Source: Paenalcaligenes faecalis (lineage in GTDB: Bacteria; Pseudomonadota; Gammaproteobacteria; Burkholderiales; Burkholderiaceae_B). From it: a stretch of DNA of 64,000 nt. Positions 7,624 to 19,251 of the stretch are shown piece after piece. Made by a program: the position numbers and the translations under genes. The notes beneath the pieces are model-generated. The model saw nothing but the letters and a program-made list of their open reading frames with translations, was not told the DNA's origin and ran no database searches. Every line of letters begins with the position of its first letter. Position 1 is the stretch's first letter. The stretch spans positions 668,001 to 732,000 of the forward strand of contig NZ_CP106841.1 in assembly GCF_027557445.1 (NCBI RefSeq). The letters run 5' to 3'.

Positions 7624-9441
7624 ATGGTTATGTCTGTATATTTATCCCGTTTAGAACAGCTGCGTTCTGCCATGCAGCAGGCCCAAGTAGATGCGTATGT
7701 GGTGTTTAGCTCCGATCCGCACTTATCTGAATACTTACCCGATTACTATCAAGGTCGAGCGTGGCTAAGCGGTTTTGAGGGCTCAGCGGGGTCATTGGTT
7801 GTGACTGCTGATTTTGCTGGATTATGGACAGACAGTCGCTATTGGGTTCAGGCAGAAACCGATCTGCAAGACAGTGGTTTTGAGCTAATGCGTTGGGGCG
7901 ATGGACATACCCCAGAGATGGTGGATTGGGTTGCTGCGCATTTACAAGTTGGACAAACAGTGGCATTTGATGGCCAAGTTGTCGCCTTATCTCAATCACA
8001 AACATGGCAGAAAATGGCTGATCAATCTGGCCTAACGCTAGATCAGAACGTGGATTTACTTGCACCTATTTGGCCAAATCGTCCTGAGTTACCCTGCGCC
8101 CCTCTTTTTGTGCATGAGCCACCATTTTGCCAACGCCATGTATCTGATAATTTACAGGCGGTACGCAGTCAGATGCAGCAACTCGGTGCGCAAACCCATT
8201 TGATTTCTAGCTTAGACGATTTGGCGTGGCTGTTTAATTTACGAGGTAGCGACGTGGCGTATAACCCCGTCTTTCTAGCTCATGCATTAATCAGTCAAGA
8301 TAACGCCACTTTATTTATTGATCAACGTAAAATAACAGCTCAGGTTGCGCATTATTTATATCAACAGAATATTGAGGTTCAACCTTACTCATCATTAGCT
8401 GATGCTTTAGCAGAGCTTAGCGACAGCACCACATTACTGGTTAATCCCAGTGCTGTGACGGTTGGCGTATTGGCTGCTGCTAAACAGGTGCAGCTGATAC
8501 AGGCTGCGAATCCTTCTACTTTGTTAAAAGCATGTAAAAATCAGGCTGAAATAGCACAAGTACGACAAACAATGGCCCAAGATGGGGCTGCTTTATGTGA
8601 GTTTTTTGCTTGGTTTGAACAGACCGTGCTAACCCGTGCGGTGACGGAACTAGAGGTTGATGAGCAAATAACAGCGGCTCGGGCTCGTAGACCCCACTTT
8701 ATCTCGCCTAGCTTTGGCACGATTGCTGCTTTTGGTCCGAATGGGGCTATGCCTCATTATCAGGCCACTCCAGACTCCTATTCAGAGATCACCGGTGATG
8801 GATTACTGCTGATTGATTCAGGCGGACAATACGCGGGTGGCACCACAGACATTACTCGTGTTGTGCCTGTGGGGACCCCCACCGCAGAGCAAAAGAAAGA
8901 TTACACTTTAGTCTTAAAAGGGATGATCAGCTTATCAATGGCGGTGTTCGCTAAAGGGGTGACCGGCCAACAATTAGATGTGGTGGCTAGAATGCCATTA
9001 TGGCAAGCGGGTTTAGACTTTGGTCATGGCACTGGCCACGGTGTAGGATATTTTTTAAACGTACACGAGGGGCCTCAATCTATTTCTTGGCGTACACGAC
9101 CAGGGGCTCAACCACAGCCCCTACAGTTAGGTATGATTACCTCTAATGAGCCCGGCTTATATCGGGCTAATCAGTGGGGGATTCGTATTGAGAACCTAAT
9201 TGTGTGTGTGCCGCATTTACGCAACGAATTTGCCGAGCTTTATGCTTTTGAAACACTGACTTTATGCCCCATTGATACACGCTGTATTGATCCGATGTTA
9301 TTGACTATGGCCGAGATACAGTGGCTAAATCAGTATCATCAAGAGGTATATGTGCGGTTAGCTCCGCTTGTTAGTGGTGAGGCATTGGCGTGGTTAGAAC
9401 AACGCACTCAACCTTTAGCAACAACAAATTGTTCCAACTAG
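7624..9441 (+). CDS. Xaa-Pro aminopeptidase, long three-domain M24B form
   Basis: About 605 residues, the length of the three-domain aminopeptidase P type: two creatinase-like N-terminal domains followed by a C-terminal pita-bread catalytic domain. The dinuclear metal ligands are all visible: two Asp in LLIDSGGQYAGGTTDITRV, His in FGHGTGHGVGYFLNVHEG, and Glu in TSNEPGLY and GIRIENLIV. It removes N-terminal residues preceding proline in cytoplasmic peptide turnover. The start is ATG at 7624 or 7630; earlier in-frame codons lie inside the preceding terminator. It stands between sco and pyrG with no obvious operon partner. Confidence 0.9.
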   Translation: MVMSVYLSRLEQLRSAMQQAQVDAYVVFSSDPHLSEYLPDYYQGRAWLSGFEGSAGSLVVTADFAGLWTDSRYWVQAETDLQDSGFELMRWGDGHTPEMVDWVAAHLQVGQTVAFDGQVVALSQSQTWQKMADQSGLTLDQNVDLLAPIWPNRPELPCAPLFVHEPPFCQRHVSDNLQAVRSQMQQLGAQTHLISSLDDLAWLFNLRGSDVAYNPVFLAHALISQDNATLFIDQRKITAQVAHYLYQQNIEVQPYSSLADALAELSDSTTLLVNPSAVTVGVLAAAKQVQLIQAANPSTLLKACKNQAEIAQVRQTMAQDGAALCEFFAWFEQTVLTRAVTELEVDEQITAARARRPHFISPSFGTIAAFGPNGAMPHYQATPDSYSEITGDGLLLIDSGGQYAGGTTDITRVVPVGTPTAEQKKDYTLVLKGMISLSMAVFAKGVTGQQLDVVARMPLWQAGLDFGHGTGHGVGYFLNVHEGPQSISWRTRPGAQPQPLQLGMITSNEPGLYRANQWGIRIENLIVCVPHLRNEFAELYAFETLTLCPIDTRCIDPMLLTMAEIQWLNQYHQEVYVRLAPLVSGEALAWLEQRTQPLATTNCSN

Positions 9442-9499
9442 GGCGGGCAAGCCGTTATAATTCAAATTTCCAGTTCTCGCCTGATTTGACTCAGGATAG

Positions 9500-11152
<1,653 letters not shown>

Positions 11153-11163
11153 TCTTAATTTTC

Positions 11164-11191
11164 ATGCACCGCTGCGACGGTGCATGTTTTT
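11164..11191 (+). terminator. Terminator-like hairpin after pyrG
   Basis: ATGCACCG / CGGTGCAT, 8-bp perfect stem with a 6-base loop, then GTTTTTG. It overlaps an upstream GTG of the kdsA frame, which makes that GTG an unlikely start. The short T run suggests partial termination and some read-through into kdsA. Confidence 0.65.
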
Positions 11192-11203
11192 GTGAGAACG
11201 ACG

Positions 11204-13448
<2,245 letters not shown>

Positions 13449-13466
13449 TTTGCACTAAGGCAAAAA

Positions 13467-13487
13467 GGGCTTGGCGGTGCCAAGTCC
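13467..13487 (+). terminator. Hairpin between eno and ftsB
   Basis: GGGCTTGGC-GGT-GCCAAGTCC, nine pairs with one G-U. It lacks a T run, so it is more likely an mRNA-end or processing hairpin than a full terminator. Confidence 0.45.
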
Positions 13488-13506
13488 TTCATTTAATTAT
13501 AAAAAC

Positions 13507-13785
13507 ATGCGTTTTATCTTTCTATTCTTGTTGGCTCTATTGGCCTTTTTTAACTACGAGCTGTGGTATGGGGACAATGGACAAGCTCGTATATCAGATT
13601 TACAAGAAAAAATAGAAAATCAGCAAAAGCTAAATGACGCAGCAATCGCTCGTAATAATGCAATGGCCGCAGAGGTGCAAGATTTACGTGATGGCGGTAA
13701 AGCCGTTGAAGAAATTGGTCGTCTAGAGCAAGGCATGATTAAGCAGGATGAAATCTTCGTGCAGATTTTAACTCCTAATTCCTAA
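13507..13785 (+). CDS. ftsB: Cell division protein FtsB
   Basis: 92 residues: a single N-terminal membrane helix (MRFIFLFLLALLAFFNYELW), then a coiled coil (about residues 28-65) and the FtsB/DivIC C-terminal segment. The WYGDNGQARISDLQEKI motif after the helix is characteristic. FtsB bridges FtsL and FtsQ in the divisome in the inner membrane. Position directly after eno is the usual proteobacterial location. An upstream in-frame TTG lies within the preceding hairpin, so the ATG at 13507 is used although its Shine-Dalgarno is weak. A transposable element begins 13 bp after the stop without damaging the gene. Confidence 0.92.
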   Translation: MRFIFLFLLALLAFFNYELWYGDNGQARISDLQEKIENQQKLNDAAIARNNAMAAEVQDLRDGGKAVEEIGRLEQGMIKQDEIFVQILTPNS

Positions 13786-13806
13786 TTTATCAGATTACGT
13801 CGAAAA

Positions 13807-13826
13807 CCTCTTCCTTCAGGTGGAGG
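13807..13826 (+). repeat. Left-end hairpin of the IS
   Basis: Imperfect palindrome with a 5-bp lower stem, T-T mismatch, 2-bp upper stem and loop TTCA. It begins 8 bases inside the element and matches the design of the right-end hairpin. Confidence 0.7.
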
Positions 13827-13926
13827 ATGTAAGACGTTGCCGCAAAACGCGGCAAGATATATTCAATCAGCACGTGCGCCACAAGCAGTTTTTCCTGTAT
13901 AATAAAACAGTATTAGGAGAGGAAAA

Positions 13927-15096
13927 GTGAAACAAGTGGCGTATAAATACCGATTTTACCCCACCCAAGAGCAAGCTGCATTCTTGGCGCATACCTTTGG
14001 TTGTGTTCGTTTCACCTATAACGCCGCGCTTGGTTTCTCTAAAGAACAATACGAGTTAGGCAATAAAACCAATTACCACGATTGGAACAACCACCTCAAT
14101 CAGCTTAAACGCAGTCCAAAGCACGCTTGGTTGAAAGACGTCTCTAGCGTGCCGTTGCAGCAGTCGCTTCGCCATTTGCAAAAAGCTTTCCGTTCCTTTT
14201 TTGCCTCAGGGTTTGGTTACCCGAAATTTAAGCGTAAACAGGCAAAACAATCGGCCAGCTATATGAACAACGCCTTTAAGTGGGACGCTAAGGCGCTATC
14301 GCTCACGTTGGCGAAAATGAAACAGCCATTAAAAATCCGCTGGTCGCGTTTGTTCACGGGAACACCTAGCTCATTGACCGTGTCTAAAACAAAAACAGGC
14401 AAATATTTTGTGTCTATTTTAGTAAAAGAAGCGGTTCAGCTGCTGCCCGAGGTGAGTAAAACGGTGGGCGTGGATGTGGGCATTGCGGAGTTAGCGGTTT
14501 GTTCTGATGACCAGCGGTTTACTAACCCGCGTTTAACGAATAAATACGCTAAAAAACTGGCTAAAGCACAGCGAAAACTAGCCAAGAAAGTCAAAGGCTC
14601 GGCGAATTTTAGTAAGCAACAACGCGTGGTGGCGAAAATCCACGAAAAGATCGCGAATTGCCGTCATGATGTAACCCATAAAATGACGAGAAAACTTATA
14701 AACGAAAATCAAGTGATAAGTATTGAGTCATTAAAGGTCAAAAACATGGTGAAAAACCGTAAATTGGCGAAACAATTGCATGATGTCAACTTCGGTGAAA
14801 TAGTAAGGCAATTGAGCTACAAGGCAGACTGGTATGGAAGAACGCTTTCTGCCATTAGTCAATGGTTCCCTTCTAGCAAAACCTGTAGTCAATGTGGGGA
14901 GCTCTACCAAGGCCAGTGGTCACTCGCCATTCGGCGGTGGACCTGCCCTTGTGGGGCGACGCATGACCGCGATCTGAATGCCGCAATCAACATTCACAAA
15001 GAAGGGCTGCGACTCGTGAAGGAACCGGTTTGTGGCGGCAGGGAGTGCCGACACACGAAACGCTTGGAAGAGGTTTTAGAAGACGGGCGTGATTGA
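13927..15096 (+). CDS. tnpB: TnpB, RNA-guided DNA nuclease of an IS200/IS605 element
   Basis: A 389-residue TnpB starting with GTG behind AGGAGAGG. The N-terminal OrfB helix-turn-helix domain (YKYRFYPTQEQAAFLAHTFG) is followed by a RuvC-like nuclease whose three acidic sites are intact: Asp183 in VGVDVGIAEL, Glu267 in ISIESLKVKNM, and Asp347/Asp349 in THDRDLNAAINI. The zinc finger is complete (Cys320, Cys323, Cys340, Cys342). TnpB proteins use an omega/re RNA from the element's right end to cut DNA beside a short motif and thereby help the element persist. No frameshift or stop is seen, so the protein is probably active. A TATAAT at 13898-13903 could be its -10. Confidence 0.93.
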   Translation: MKQVAYKYRFYPTQEQAAFLAHTFGCVRFTYNAALGFSKEQYELGNKTNYHDWNNHLNQLKRSPKHAWLKDVSSVPLQQSLRHLQKAFRSFFASGFGYPKFKRKQAKQSASYMNNAFKWDAKALSLTLAKMKQPLKIRWSRLFTGTPSSLTVSKTKTGKYFVSILVKEAVQLLPEVSKTVGVDVGIAELAVCSDDQRFTNPRLTNKYAKKLAKAQRKLAKKVKGSANFSKQQRVVAKIHEKIANCRHDVTHKMTRKLINENQVISIESLKVKNMVKNRKLAKQLHDVNFGEIVRQLSYKADWYGRTLSAISQWFPSSKTCSQCGELYQGQWSLAIRRWTCPCGATHDRDLNAAINIHKEGLRLVKEPVCGGRECRHTKRLEEVLEDGRD

Positions 15097-15178
15097 ATAT
15101 CACGGCGCCTAAACCGATGACAACAAGAATCACCTTGCTTTAGCTGGGTGAGCTTCAAAGGGATTCCCATTAAGTAGG
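15000..15178 (+). ncRNA. Predicted omega/re RNA of the TnpB element (boundaries approximate)
   Basis: In characterised systems the guide RNA scaffold overlaps the 3' end of tnpB and the right-end hairpin, and the guide is the flanking host DNA. Here the scaffold would span the end of tnpB through TTCAA at 15158 and the guide would start at 15159 (AGGGATTCCCATTAAGTAGG for the first 20 bases). The 5' limit cannot be read from sequence. The right-end hairpin and intact TnpB are seen; the RNA itself is inferred from the family. Confidence 0.45.
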
Positions 15179-15937
15179 CCCGCAACATAGATCCGTATCA
15201 CAAAGAACAGGCGGAGGTGTTGTTGTGCCTGGAGGAAGCCAAGGTTGAGCTGGTAAAGGGGCTGAGCCAGTCGGAGGCTGCCATGGCCCCAGTGGGCTAG
15301 CCGTATCTGAGTCTAACTCTGATGGATTTTCTGATGCGGTAGCTAGGGCTGCAAAATAGACGGGGCTAGATGGAGGCGTATCAGGAGTATAAGCGTTGGA
15401 TTGCATGGCAATTTGTATATCGGTCACGATAGGTACATACCCACTGGCATAAGCCGACTGGTAAGGCCCTTGTTGGTGACGCAACAATCGAGCCAGAGTT
15501 TGACGTACGATGGGTGTGGCTGGTTGATGTAAATAATGCAGTCGTAAATGCAAGGTGTTTGCATCAAAGATCTGCTGATTTCCCTGTTGATATTGCAGGG
15601 CTTGATAGTCTACGTTTACGGTAGAATTTTCGGCTGCATCGGATGTGACGAGAGGAATTCGCTCTATGTGCCAATAGGCGGGATCAGAATTGAATTGAAA
15701 GGCAGAACGCTGCTGTAGGGCGTGAGAAAAGGCATCTTGAATGATGAGAGGGTGGGCGTGTTGAGTCGCGGCAATACGCGCTGTGTCGAGTAATGCGTGA
15801 TTGAGGGCTTGTCGTAGCAGTAACCAATGGGTGCTTTCATAGGCAGCAATTGCCAAGAGTAAAAAAACGAGCACCATGACAGTATTTTCTAAGCTGCTAG
15901 CCCCACGCTGTGAACGATGTGCAATAAAAATAGGCAT
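15170..15937 (-). CDS. TadE-like pseudopilin, orphan
   Basis: 255 residues. The N-terminus has a basic leader ending in QRG followed by ASSLENTVMVLVFLLLAIAAY: Gly11, Glu at +5 and a hydrophobic helix, the type IV prepilin pattern of TadE-like proteins. The remainder is extracytoplasmic, and the last 50 residues are proline-rich and end in CDTDLCCGPT. TadE pseudopilins normally act with a Tad secretion ATPase and prepilin peptidase, none of which is nearby, so the function is open. It follows hslO on the same strand. The TnpB element inserted only 11 bp beyond its stop codon. Family assignment rests on the N-terminus alone. Confidence 0.6.
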   Translation of the reverse strand: MPIFIAHRSQRGASSLENTVMVLVFLLLAIAAYESTHWLLLRQALNHALLDTARIAATQHAHPLIIQDAFSHALQQRSAFQFNSDPAYWHIERIPLVTSDAAENSTVNVDYQALQYQQGNQQIFDANTLHLRLHYLHQPATPIVRQTLARLLRHQQGPYQSAYASGYVPIVTDIQIAMQSNAYTPDTPPSSPVYFAALATASENPSELDSDTASPLGPWQPPTGSAPLPAQPWLPPGTTTPPPVLCDTDLCCGPT

Positions 15938-15990
15938 GGGGTTATTGTGAAATAAACCGCCATGCCCATCAATTTGTGACTTATACGTAA

Positions 15991-16908
15991 TTAATGCAAG
16001 GTATCACTGGCATTCAGTTGGTCACTTTTAGCGATAAACAGTTGAGCGCAGTCAACGGGGTCAAATTGATATGGCTTGCCACAAAAATTACATGACACGT
16101 CAATTTTTTCTTGTTCGCTAAGAATCGACTCAATTTCTTCACGTCCTAGCATAGCGAGCATCTCTGAAACCCGTTCTCGGGTGCAAGGGCAATGCCAGGC
16201 TAGAGGGGTTGGCTCTAACAGCATAAGGTCTTCTTGCCAGAACAGACGATGAATTAACTCTGCCGCAGGTAGAGCTAATAGCTCATCTTGTTTGATTGTG
16301 GTGGCGAGTTGTTGGGCGCGATCCCAGCTGGGTTCTTCTGGTGCATCAGTGCCTTCGATGTGGCCACCAGTACCAGGTAGGCGCTGTAATAAGAGCCCAT
16401 TTGCTTTTTCACCATTTGCAGCTAAAAATATTTTGGTATCTAGCTGCTCTGAGTGTTTCATATAGTTTTCGAGCACTTCGGCCAAGGTGTCGCCCTCTAG
16501 AGGCACAATGCCTTGGTAGGGCTGTAGGTCAGAGCCTGATTTTGGTTCTAAAACTACAATAAACTTTCCGTTGTCATAGGTGTTTAGCAGGTTTTGTAGA
16601 TTACCCTCTGTGGGCATGGTGGCCCCTTCACGTAAGGAAACCGTAGCTCGCACAGTAAAGTCCGACGAACACTCCACCACCATAAGGGCGATAGGGCCAT
16701 CACCCTGAGCCTGTAGAATAAGAGAGCCATCTAACTTTAGGTTGCCTGCCAGTAGTACCGCAGCAGCAGTTAGTTCGCCTAATAGATCACGTACGCTATC
16801 TGGATAGCTTTGATGAGTTAGGCCAGTTTGCCATGCAGACGATAGCTCTACCGTTTGGGCACGAGTCAGTTGGTCTGCAAAGAGATATTTATTTAGTTGA
16901 TCAGTCAT
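15991..16908 (-). CDS. hslO: Redox-regulated chaperone Hsp33
   Basis: 305 residues, family length. N-terminal substrate-binding domain with VRDLLGELTAAAVLLAGNLKL, and the C-terminal zinc redox switch CPC (HCPCTRERV) plus CNFC (CNFCGKPYQFD). Oxidation by hypochlorite or peroxide with heat releases zinc, forms disulfides and turns the protein into an ATP-independent holdase in the cytoplasm. All four cysteines are present. It lies between the RDD protein gene (24 bp upstream) and the pseudopilin gene on the same strand. Confidence 0.95.
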   Translation of the reverse strand: MTDQLNKYLFADQLTRAQTVELSSAWQTGLTHQSYPDSVRDLLGELTAAAVLLAGNLKLDGSLILQAQGDGPIALMVVECSSDFTVRATVSLREGATMPTEGNLQNLLNTYDNGKFIVVLEPKSGSDLQPYQGIVPLEGDTLAEVLENYMKHSEQLDTKIFLAANGEKANGLLLQRLPGTGGHIEGTDAPEEPSWDRAQQLATTIKQDELLALPAAELIHRLFWQEDLMLLEPTPLAWHCPCTRERVSEMLAMLGREEIESILSEQEKIDVSCNFCGKPYQFDPVDCAQLFIAKSDQLNASDTLH

Positions 16909-16932
16909 AAGTCGTAGATAAGAAAGCGGTTA

Positions 16933-17451
16933 TTACGTCTTTAGATGGGGACGAATATCAACAATGCGAGTGCCTGCAATACGGTCGTGTAAAAACAACT
17001 GTTCGGCATCAAACCATGTCCAGATAAAGAGTGTTAAAGGCGCAAAAACAATAAGAAGATGGGTAGAGGAATAACCCGTATAGCTGGAGAGTACTTGTAC
17101 GCCTAAGGCATAGATCAGAGGTAGTATCCACATCAACACATAGCGATATAAGGCACGAGGCCAGCTTAGTTTGTGACCATCAGCAGTGACTAAGCGCAGA
17201 CTCCATGTTTTCATGGGCAGTGTTTGCCCTGACCGCCGCCAGGACAGTAAAAAATATAAGCCGATCGCCATAAATAATATGACTTGGCGCGCATCGCGTA
17301 GCATCAGGGCATGACGGCTTTGGGTGAGGAAATCAAACACCAAGAGCACACCAAATACCAGTCCAAACAGAAGTACACCTTCGTACATCATGCTGGAAAA
17401 TCGACGCCAACGGGAGGGGAGAGAGTGGGAGAAAGAAGCTTTAGCAGACAT
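16933..17451 (-). CDS. RDD family membrane protein
   Basis: 172 residues with an RDD domain: Arg in SLPSRWRRFSSMMYEGVLLFG, then hydrophobic helices, the conserved GQTLPMKTWSLRLVTADG, and two further helices (YVLMWILPLIYALGV and LIVFAPLTLFIWTW) before DRIAGTRIV. The name-giving Asp-Asp pattern of the first helix is not strictly kept (MYEG). Function is unknown; some RDD proteins act as ion antiporters. Probably co-transcribed with hslO. Confidence 0.8.
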   Translation of the reverse strand: MSAKASFSHSLPSRWRRFSSMMYEGVLLFGLVFGVLLVFDFLTQSRHALMLRDARQVILFMAIGLYFLLSWRRSGQTLPMKTWSLRLVTADGHKLSWPRALYRYVLMWILPLIYALGVQVLSSYTGYSSTHLLIVFAPLTLFIWTWFDAEQLFLHDRIAGTRIVDIRPHLKT

Positions 17452-17556
17452 AGCGCAAATTATAAACGATGCGGCTGATTTTAGGTGATAGAGAAGGACT
17501 GCATTAACCTAAATAGATGCCTGCTAAAGCCGAAGACGGAGATGACTGCAAATGAA

Positions 17557-17694
17557 TTAGGCGAATATGCCTTTAATCCAATTTTTTAAAGCAACCAAAG
17601 GACGGAAACGAAACTGCTCTTCGATTGCATGCTGAATAAGACGGCGTTCTAAGTCGTCAGATAGATGAAAGTTGCTGCTGTTATGGTAAATCAT
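17557..17694 (-). CDS. Small 45-residue protein of unknown function
   Basis: A short reading frame encoding MIYHNSSNFHLSDDLERRLI and continuing to a C-terminus RPLVALKNWIKGIFA. It is not recognised as any named family; the C-terminal half could form a basic amphipathic helix. Support for it being real: a GGAT Shine-Dalgarno-like element 8 bases upstream, and a canonical promoter 36 bp upstream bracketed by two identical palindromes. It sits between the rlmL-like gene and the RDD gene, 105 bp ahead of the latter on the same strand, so it could also be the first gene of the RDD-hslO transcript. Coding status is likely but unproved. Confidence 0.5.
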   Translation of the reverse strand: MIYHNSSNFHLSDDLERRLIQHAIEEQFRFRPLVALKNWIKGIFA

Positions 17695-17718
17695 GATAAT
17701 TATCCGCATCCATTGATT

Positions 17719-17759
17719 AGGGTTAACCCTATTATAGGGGTTAACCCTAGATTTTGCAA
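17719..17759 (-). promoter_or_regulatory. Promoter with two GGGTTAACCC operator-like palindromes
   Basis: On the minus strand TTGCAA (17759-17754) and TATAAT (17736-17731) are 17 bp apart. The perfect palindrome GGGTTAACCC occurs at 17738-17747 inside the spacer and at 17720-17729 just downstream of the -10, centres 18 bp apart. A dimeric repressor binding both would cover the promoter and start site. The regulator is not identified. Confidence 0.65.
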
Positions 17760-17781
17760 AGCGACGGATAACTAAGAAATG

Positions 17782-19245
17782 TTAACGATTACTAGCTGCG
17801 ACCATTTGGAAGTTAAATAGTCGACAGTCCAGTGGGCCATTATAGAGAGGGTGGCGACGATTAGGTTTAAGGCGTAGTTTAGAAGGCACCTCTAAATCGC
17901 TGGTAATCATATTGACGCTCCAGCCAGCAAAGTTTTGCTTTAGGTGGGCAGCCCAGTCAGACCAGAAGGCGGTGTCAGTATCATCTAAACGCTCACCGTA
18001 GGGTGGGTTGGTGACAATCCATCCTTTGGCAGCAACGGGTTGAATGTCCAAAGCATTACCTACTTCAAAGCGAATCGTACTTGGGTTTAGGTGGGCACGA
18101 GCTAAGTTGGCTTTGGCTGCTTCGATAACGGCAGGATTGATATCACACCCAATTAACGGTACTTCGATTTCAGGGGCGATATTAGCGCGTGCCTCAGCCT
18201 TTAGATCTTGCCAAGCACGTGCGTTATGGTGACGTAACCGTTCAAAATGGAATGGACGCCAAATTCCGGGAGGCGCCCCTAATGCAATCCAGGCGGCCTC
18301 AATGAGAATAGTGCCACTACCACAGAAAGGATCAATCAATGGCGCATTTGGGTCCCAGTCAGACAGGGCGAGAAGACCCGCTGCTAAGTTTTCTCGTAGG
18401 GGGGCCTCACCTTTGTGGTGACGCCAGCCCCGTTTAAATAAGGATTCGCCAGTGCTGTCAATATATAGCGTGGCGGAGTCTTCATTTAAAAAGGCGTGGA
18501 CTTTGGCGTCAGGACGGACAGTATCAATACTGGGGCGTTCGCCTTCGCGATCACGTAGTCGATCACAAATGGCATCTTTAACGCGTAAATTAGCAAACTG
18601 TAGACTCTGAAAAGGACAGCGAATGGCCGAGGTGTCTACGCGTAGTGTTTGCTCTGCGCCAAACCAGTTCTCCCAAGGGGTTTGATAAGCGAGCTCATAG
18701 AGCTCATCTTCATTCGCAATTTTGGCATAACTCATTTGTACCAAAATACGAGTAGCTAGGCGTGAGTAGAGATTCGCTCGTAATACGCCATTCCAGTCGG
18801 CGGCAAAGTGGCATCCCGCCCGTCCTTGGCTGACATGGTCAAAACCCAGAGCATGTAGCTCCGCAGCTAGGGCTTCTTCTAGGCCTTGCGGGCAGGGAGC
18901 AAACACATTAAAAAGTTCATCACGTCTAGCGCTGTATTTGGCCTGAATCTGAGGGCCCTCGATACGGGGTCTTTTAGGCGCGCTAGGGGCGGGGCGTTGC
19001 TGAGGCTTTGCGTATCCAGTGGGGCTTTGGGCCGCACGCTTGGAGGCTCTAGGTGCGGTTTTAAATGCAGGCCTACGAGATGGTGTGGGTGTGGCTTGGA
19101 CCTCAGGCTCGTCTTCCCCGCGTAGACGTTGGATTTGCATGGCTTGTCGTGCTCTAGCGCCAGAGCGTACGCGTTTAGCTTCAGTGTCTTCAGTTGCTAG
19201 CGGTTTTTTTTTCAGCGTTAAGGTTTTTTTTGGGGTGGAGGTCAT
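17782..19245 (-). CDS. rlmL: THUMP-domain class I RNA methyltransferase (RlmL N-terminal type)
   Basis: 487 residues. A lysine/arginine- and proline-rich, low-complexity N-terminal tail (about 1-105) precedes a ferredoxin-like/THUMP domain (LFNVFAPCPQGLEEALAAEL) and a Rossmann methyltransferase domain with LIDPFCGSGTILIEAA and the NPPYGERL motif of N-methyltransferases. It corresponds to the RlmL half of the E. coli RlmKL fusion, which makes m2G2445 in 23S rRNA; this stand-alone form lacks the RlmK part. Related YpsC/TrmN-like enzymes are an alternative. Homopolymer T runs in the first codons (19200-19230) are a place where sequencing errors could hide, but the frame is intact. It follows the hemJ-like gene by 6 bp. 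Confidence 0.8.
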   Translation of the reverse strand: MTSTPKKTLTLKKKPLATEDTEAKRVRSGARARQAMQIQRLRGEDEPEVQATPTPSRRPAFKTAPRASKRAAQSPTGYAKPQQRPAPSAPKRPRIEGPQIQAKYSARRDELFNVFAPCPQGLEEALAAELHALGFDHVSQGRAGCHFAADWNGVLRANLYSRLATRILVQMSYAKIANEDELYELAYQTPWENWFGAEQTLRVDTSAIRCPFQSLQFANLRVKDAICDRLRDREGERPSIDTVRPDAKVHAFLNEDSATLYIDSTGESLFKRGWRHHKGEAPLRENLAAGLLALSDWDPNAPLIDPFCGSGTILIEAAWIALGAPPGIWRPFHFERLRHHNARAWQDLKAEARANIAPEIEVPLIGCDINPAVIEAAKANLARAHLNPSTIRFEVGNALDIQPVAAKGWIVTNPPYGERLDDTDTAFWSDWAAHLKQNFAGWSVNMITSDLEVPSKLRLKPNRRHPLYNGPLDCRLFNFQMVAASNR

Positions 19246-19251
19246 AAAAAA

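Larger units (their letters stand above)
13799..15158 (+). mobile_element. IS200/IS605-family element carrying only tnpB (IS1341-type)
   Basis: About 1.36 kb. The left end follows TTAC (13795-13798), the right end closes with TTCAA (15154-15158); these are the left target and right cleavage tetranucleotides (TTAC, TCAA) known for IS608-like elements. Each end has an imperfect hairpin of the same design: left CCTCT-T-CC-TTCA-GG-T-GGAGG (13807-13826), right TCACCT-T-GC-TTTA-GC-T-GGGTGA (15130-15151), both with one T-T mismatch and a 4-base loop. There are no terminal inverted repeats and no target duplication, as expected for single-strand transposition. No tnpA is present, so movement needs a TnpA from elsewhere. 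A third hairpin, TTGCCGC/GCGGCAA at 13837-13855, lies in the leader. Confidence 0.85.

Noticed and set aside
13867-14049. Minus-strand open frame at the left end of the IS as a possible TnpA remnant
   Set aside because: It shows no Y1 transposase motif (HUH or catalytic Tyr context) and is antisense to tnpB.
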